A DNA stretch of 64,000 bases from Candidatus Limnocylindrales bacterium (GTDB lineage: Bacteria; Moduliflexota; Moduliflexia; Moduliflexales; JAUQPW01), in the NCBI GenBank assembly GCA_035559535.1, contig DATMBG010000033.1, positions 116,379-180,378 of the forward strand, read 5' to 3'. Position numbers and translations under genes: made by a program. The notes under the pieces were generated by a model. That model was not told the DNA's origin, ran no database searches, and worked only from the letters and a program-made list of their open reading frames with translations. Positions 60,262-64,000 of this stretch are shown here, one piece after another. Within the stretch, counting starts at the first letter, position 1, and each line of letters starts with the position of its first letter.

Positions 60262-61353
60262 TTACCAGACAACAATTGGATTACCCGGAGATCCTGTAGC
60301 ACCAACTAATTTGAGAGGAGCCCAGGAAAACAGGAACTCATAGACTTTTTCTTTAGATAACCCTTCCATATCGATATTCTCGAAAATAGAGATCCCACGT
60401 CGAAGAATCAGGTTAACATGGCAAGGAGCAAAGGGTTCAGGAGAAGGATTTTTGGCAAAATCGAAAGGCTCCACGGATCCCTGGTCTACCAGCATCATAG
60501 AGATTTTTCTGCTTGCCAGGTACTCACAGAGTTCCGGAGAAACTCCCGGTTCGCCGGAGCCGAATTCAGCATTGGCCTTTGCCACCTCAGCAGGGCTACC
60601 TTTAATTCTTAATCCTTTCTCATCCAGGTAGCTTTTCCATAATTGGATCCAACCGGTACGGATAAGCACGACATCTCCCTGGGTCGCATCTCCAATTCCT
60701 TCCTTTTGTAAGGCTGCCTTATAATCATCCACCGTAATGGCATAACCTTTTTCCAATCGAGCTACCCCCTTTACCATGGGAACATCGATAAGAATACCCC
60801 GGGTAAAGTAACCAATATTGGCTGCATGTTCAACCCCATTTACCTGTAATCCACGGGCGTTGGGATAGTCTTCCAACCGACGTTTGTTGTACATGTAGTT
60901 CCCATCTTTCCAGCCTTCCACACCCTGAATACGCATCATGGGGTGACCCAGGCCGTCATATTGCGTTCCAACCTGTCCAATCTCGGCGGTTACGATTTCA
61001 TCATTAAAAGTCTCCTTGAATTTATCGCCTTGCCAATTCAGAGGACCATGGAGGGGTTGCCCGGCACCTGGAATCATCAAGGTATAGGTACGCCCAGGAA
61101 TCAGGGGCATACCCTGCTGATAAGGCATCCCGATGGTAAGCGATTTTCCTTGCTTAACCAGTTTTGCTGCCTCAATCCTCTTCTGGGGGGTAATATAATT
61201 GACCGCGCCGGCTTGGTCATCGGGACCAAACTCGCTGGGCCACCACTTTTCATCCACCGGATTGTTAGCTGCCTTAACCCTTATAGACATAAAACCCGCT
61301 ATTGTTACAACGGTTATTGCAAAAATCATCGCTAAACTCGTAATTCTTCTCAT
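60262..61353 (-). CDS. Exported putative cyclase-family protein, paralogue 2
   Basis: A 363-residue protein. The ATG at 61353 (MRRITSLAMIFAITVVTIAG..) has AGGAG seven bases upstream and gives a normal signal peptide ending IRVKAANNP; the longer frame to 61425 is not favoured. From NPVDEKWWPSEFGPDDQAGA to GATGSPGNPIVVW it aligns with paralogue 1 end to end. It has the same altered metal motif QVGTQYDGLGHPMMR. The main differences are near FTRGILIDVPMVKG and ISMMLVDQGSVEPFDFAKNP (where paralogue 1 has MIGSDTWGLEPYDFAKNP). The two may act on related substrates. Function unknown. Confidence 0.88.
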   Translation of the reverse strand: MRRITSLAMIFAITVVTIAGFMSIRVKAANNPVDEKWWPSEFGPDDQAGAVNYITPQKRIEAAKLVKQGKSLTIGMPYQQGMPLIPGRTYTLMIPGAGQPLHGPLNWQGDKFKETFNDEIVTAEIGQVGTQYDGLGHPMMRIQGVEGWKDGNYMYNKRRLEDYPNARGLQVNGVEHAANIGYFTRGILIDVPMVKGVARLEKGYAITVDDYKAALQKEGIGDATQGDVVLIRTGWIQLWKSYLDEKGLRIKGSPAEVAKANAEFGSGEPGVSPELCEYLASRKISMMLVDQGSVEPFDFAKNPSPEPFAPCHVNLILRRGISIFENIDMEGLSKEKVYEFLFSWAPLKLVGATGSPGNPIVVW

Positions 61354-61846
61354 ACAAGGTCTCCTGGTTATTGGAAATAGTTTGTCAACAAATACCACTT
61401 CCCTTCTCAATGGTGGGAAATTCATTTGTTAACACCCTTTCCTCTTCAAGGATCAAAGGAAGTAGAATCTCTTTTTCTGAGGGATTATGACTGGATAGTC
61501 CAGAAACATTGGTCTGTTAGTTTCCATCACCTCCTTTTGGAAATCGTTTCTCAGGTAGGAGATCTCACAGATCATACATAGCATTGACATAACCTATTTC
61601 TGATGTCAATGATAAATTCTATTTTATATTATATTTGAAAAATTTAAGACTTTCTTCTGCCCGGCTAAGGACTTTAAGTAGGAGATTTTTTGGAGGTAGG
61701 CTGTATCCTGTTTTATCAAAGGGCTCAAAGCAACGGGGAAGGAACTTTCCCTGAAATGACTCTAAAAATTTACCCTTGTCAGAAGCTACAAGGGGTTTAT
61801 AGAAGTGTCCTTAAAACTACCCTTTTTAGCAAAATGGTGGTCAGTT
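61354..61846. other. Upstream region of cyclase 2 with conserved leader
   Basis: Minus-strand leader: inverted repeat at 61584-61609, then AAAAGGAGGTGATGGAAACT near 61518-61537, a near-perfect match to the 16S anti-Shine-Dalgarno, and a 22-codon frame (METNRPMFLDYPVI...) from 61527. The 61620-61846 part is AT-rich then unremarkable. The small frame at 61690-61986 on the plus strand overlaps the ABC gene and is rejected. Confidence 0.5.
61584..61609. promoter_or_regulatory. Inverted repeat TTGAC-N16-GTCAA upstream of cyclase 2
   Basis: The arms extend to ATTGACAT / ATGTCAAT here (8 bp). The outer edge is 256 bases upstream of the ATG at 61353, identical to paralogue 1. TTGACA could double as a -35 element; no good -10 was seen at 16-18 bases. 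Confidence 0.5.
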
Positions 61847-62608
61847 TTACGTTTCCAATCCCGTTAATACCACTTTGGTTCCGTCTACTTCTCGAACCGA
61901 TACCCGAATCTGATACACCTTACTTAAGTTCTCCTCCGACAGGACCTCCTGGACACGACCCGTTAAAACCCTTTCACCCAAAATAGCTATGTGTTGTGCA
62001 TAATTGATCATCAGATTAAGGTTATGGGTAGCCATCAGGATACTCAGATGGTTCTGATCATGGAGGGTTTTAATCAACTTCATCATGTTCCACTCTGAAG
62101 TTAAATCCATCCCACTGGTAGGTTCATCCAACACCAGGATCTGAGGTTCTGCTGCCAGGGCCCGGGCAATGAGCGTGCGTTGTTTCTGACCTCCGGAGAG
62201 TTCTTGAAAAAGTTTTGAAGCAAGATGAGCTATCCCCACATAATCTAAACTTCTCAGGGCAATTTGTCGGTCCAGTTTTCCGGGTTTTCTTCCGGGCCCT
62301 AACTTTTTAAACCGACCCATAAGAACAATCTCCATAACAGAAAGGGGAAAGATCTGATCTACTTCGCTATGTTGAGGAACATATCCCAGGGAAAGTTCCC
62401 GGGAGCCTTTCGGTGAAATCGTAAGAATCTTTCCCTGCAAGGGCCGCAAAACTCCAAGAATGGCCTTTAAGAGGGTCGTTTTTCCCGATCCATTTGGCCC
62501 TACAATTCCAAAAAAATCCCCTTCCTGAATCACAAGGTTTAGATTTTTCAATACAATACGGTTACCGTAACCAAGGGTTACGTCTTTAAACTCAATAAGG
62601 GGCTTCAA
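61847..62608 (-). CDS. Metal (Zn/Mn/Fe-type) ABC transporter ATP-binding protein
   Basis: A 253-residue ABC ATPase with Walker A GPNGSGKTT, LGYVPQHSEVDQIFPLSVMEIVLMGR (typical of the ZnuC/MntB/TroB group), signature LSGGQKQRTLIARALA, and Walker B ILVLDEPTSGMD. The switch His is in MATHNLNLM. The start is a TTG at 62608 with AAGGAG about 8 bases upstream. It is downstream of a beta-propeller gene and the end of a TroA-like binding protein on the same strand, supporting a metal-uptake operon. No permease gene follows in the next 490 bp; it must lie elsewhere, perhaps upstream of the window edge. Confidence 0.92.
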   Translation of the reverse strand: MKPLIEFKDVTLGYGNRIVLKNLNLVIQEGDFFGIVGPNGSGKTTLLKAILGVLRPLQGKILTISPKGSRELSLGYVPQHSEVDQIFPLSVMEIVLMGRFKKLGPGRKPGKLDRQIALRSLDYVGIAHLASKLFQELSGGQKQRTLIARALAAEPQILVLDEPTSGMDLTSEWNMMKLIKTLHDQNHLSILMATHNLNLMINYAQHIAILGERVLTGRVQEVLSEENLSKVYQIRVSVREVDGTKVVLTGLET

Positions 62609-62729
62609 AAATCTGCTCCTTGCAAAATAAAGGGCGTCGCCGGGGAAGGAGAATTTTATTATTATCCAGCCCCGGCAGTTGCCGATTTTCTACCTTCAAG
62701 TAAAGGTAAAGTTATTTCACCACTTTACT

Positions 62730-63722
62730 TCACTTGGAAATTTCCAAAATATCAATCCCCCAGGGAAGTTCCCCCACCGGAATCATGGTTAAGACTTTGT
62801 TGGAAGCCGTATCTATAACCGCTACCGAGTTGGTTCGACCCACGGTTACATAAAGTTTCTTTCCATCTGGAGTCAAAGCAACCCACCAAGCCCTTATCCC
62901 CTGCTGCGGACCCTGGATCGGAATCGAGGTGATCAGTTTGAGTGTTGTTGCATCCAGAACTCTGACCTCATCCGAACGCCCATGGGCTATATAAAGTTTC
63001 TTTCCATCTGGAGAAACAGCTATTCCCACAGGCCTCTCTCCTAACTTAACGGTCTTTATCACCTGGTTCTTCTCCGGGTCAATCACATAAAGATCTCCCG
63101 AGCGTTCGTTGGATACATAGGCCCTTTTTCCATCTGGAGAAAAAGCCACACCCCGTGGATTTTGTCCCACGGGAATTTTTGCAATAACCTTGTGTTCTTG
63201 GGTAGAGATTACATAGACATCGTTGGAGCTTTCGTGAGGAACATAGGCTTTCGTTCCGTCGGGGCTGATCACCACGGTTTCTGGCTCCAGACCCACGGGA
63301 ATGTCGGCCAACTGTTTATGGTCGGGTAATCCTAAAACTCTGGTAAATGCTCCATTTTCACTGACAATATAGAGCTGCTTACCATCCGGAGTAATATCCA
63401 GCCCTTCAGGATCTTCAGGGCCTGGAATTGTGTCGATCACTTTATTCGTGGCAATATCAATTATGGTGATATCGTTGGAATTACCATTGGATACATAGGC
63501 TTTAGTTTTATCGGGTGTAATAACAATACCCCGGGGTCTCTTACCTACGGATATCTTAGTGATGACCTTATCGGTCGTTATATCAATCACATGGACATCA
63601 TTGGATTTTTCATTGGTAACATAGGCCCGAAGTTGACCCTGTGCAGAACTGGAATTAAAGGATGAAGCGAAGGTGAGAAGGAAACTCACCACCGAGCAAA
63701 TAAGTTTAAATCGGTATTTCAT
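62730..63722 (-). CDS. Exported YVTN/NHL-type beta-propeller protein
   Basis: A 330-residue protein. The ATG at 63722 with AAGGAAGGG is chosen; the longer frame to 63866 would overlap the upstream gene. The signal peptide ends NSSSAQ. Seven repeats of about 42 residues follow, each of the form AYV(S/T)N..S.DV.VID....KVI..I.VG..PRG(I/V)..(T/S)PDGK, giving a seven-bladed propeller in the periplasm. It has no enzyme motif. It sits between a TroA-like metal-binding protein gene and the matching ABC ATPase gene. A role in metal capture or sensing is inferred only from context. Confidence 0.85.
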   Translation of the reverse strand: MKYRFKLICSVVSFLLTFASSFNSSSAQGQLRAYVTNEKSNDVHVIDITTDKVITKISVGKRPRGIVITPDKTKAYVSNGNSNDITIIDIATNKVIDTIPGPEDPEGLDITPDGKQLYIVSENGAFTRVLGLPDHKQLADIPVGLEPETVVISPDGTKAYVPHESSNDVYVISTQEHKVIAKIPVGQNPRGVAFSPDGKRAYVSNERSGDLYVIDPEKNQVIKTVKLGERPVGIAVSPDGKKLYIAHGRSDEVRVLDATTLKLITSIPIQGPQQGIRAWWVALTPDGKKLYVTVGRTNSVAVIDTASNKVLTMIPVGELPWGIDILEISK

Positions 63723-63843
63723 TTCCCTTCCTTTCTGTATGCAGAGGATGCGAGTCAAACGAATTATCCGAAAAATCCTTTCTCCGAACTCATTCGTAAA
63801 ACTCGCAGAACCGCCTACGGGTTGGTTAAACCGTCTTTTTTGT

Positions 63844-64000
63844 TTAACAACATTTAACCGCTTCATTGAGCTTGGCGATCAAATAATCAAACAAAGCAAA
63901 ATAATCCTTAGCCTCAGGTACCCCCTCCACATGGGCCGGAAGCATGTAAACCTTGGCCCCAGTCTGACTGGCCACAAAGTTGGGAATCTTGTCCGGATAG
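63844..64000 (-). CDS. Metal ABC transporter substrate-binding protein, TroA/ZnuA-like (C-terminal fragment)
   Basis: The reverse strand encodes YPDKIPNFVASQTGAKVYML.. and ends ..DYFALFDYLIAKLNEAVKCC with a stop at 63844-63846. The pattern (I-x-x-A-x-x-T-G-A-K-V, P-H-V-E-G, D-Y-F-x-L-F-x-Y-L) is the C-terminus of cluster 9 metal-binding proteins. The gene continues beyond the right edge. It ends 121 bp before the propeller start, on the same strand, supporting the metal-transport assignment of the ABC ATPase. Confidence 0.75.
   Translation of the reverse strand, partial: YPDKIPNFVASQTGAKVYMLPAHVEGVPEAKDYFALFDYLIAKLNEAVKCC

Overview
The window is bacterial chromosome from a diderm (Gram-negative-type) organism. 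lpxA (lipid A synthesis), a long AsmA-like envelope protein, an OmpA-domain protein, a glycine-zipper lipoprotein and an HlyD adaptor all point to an outer membrane. Gene content (ADP-forming acyl-CoA synthetase, Liv transporter, putative cyclases, hydantoinase, complete late haem genes, lone AmrS-type radical SAM enzyme) resembles poorly cultured soil or sediment lineages. I cannot place it in a phylum from sequence alone. Genes are dense and coding strand switches often. Many best starts are TTG or GTG with a good Shine-Dalgarno, so several starts given here are shorter than the longest open frame.

Layout. 1-3.6 kb: hyuA (cut by the left edge), HAD hydrolase, M50 protease, small zinc-ribbon protein. 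3.7-10.2 kb: minus-strand envelope operon asmA-like / low-Mr phosphatase / lpxA. 10.4-15.1 kb: small Cse60-like protein, acyl-CoA dehydrogenase, ADP-forming CoA ligase, exported protein. 15.9-19.3 kb: livHMGF without a binding protein. 19.3-23.0 kb: yqeB-like, alr, dnaB, tRNA-Leu(GAG). 23.4-27.7 kb: cytidylate-kinase-like protein, ECF sigma, anti-sigma and three envelope proteins. 28.0-34.9 kb: gshA, hemE, hemH, protoporphyrinogen oxidase, cysteine desulfurase and a conserved unknown. 34.9-36.5 kb: MBL hydrolase and DUF423. 37.1-44.3 kb: a complete type I Zorya anti-phage system, zorABCD, in which zorB carries an in-frame amber codon between its membrane segment and its peptidoglycan-binding domain. 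44.6-52.8 kb: HDAC-family deacetylase, aldehyde dehydrogenase, PP2C phosphatase, AmrS, DUF971 and small proteins. 52.9-58.1 kb: HlyD adaptor, small protein, polA. 58.5-61.4 kb: two paralogous exported putative cyclases. 61.8-64.0 kb: metal ABC ATPase, YVTN beta-propeller and the end of a metal-binding protein.

The most distinctive feature outside the genes is a rich set of intergenic repeats. (A) Seven palindromic arrays of the octamer GGRRGTRT, mostly between co-directional genes. (B) 28-bp palindromes with GTAGGG ends and variable cores. (C) An approximately 170-bp dispersed repeat present twice in opposite orientation. (D) GTCCGTTGTCCG-type repeats, one pair of which brackets a small gene. 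The two cyclase genes also share a TTGAC-N16-GTCAA inverted repeat at exactly the same distance from their start codons.

The known defence system (Zorya) is the main accessory locus. I did not find a clearly new multi-gene system. The best candidates for undescribed biology are the octamer palindromes, the shared cyclase operator/leader, and the state of zorB.
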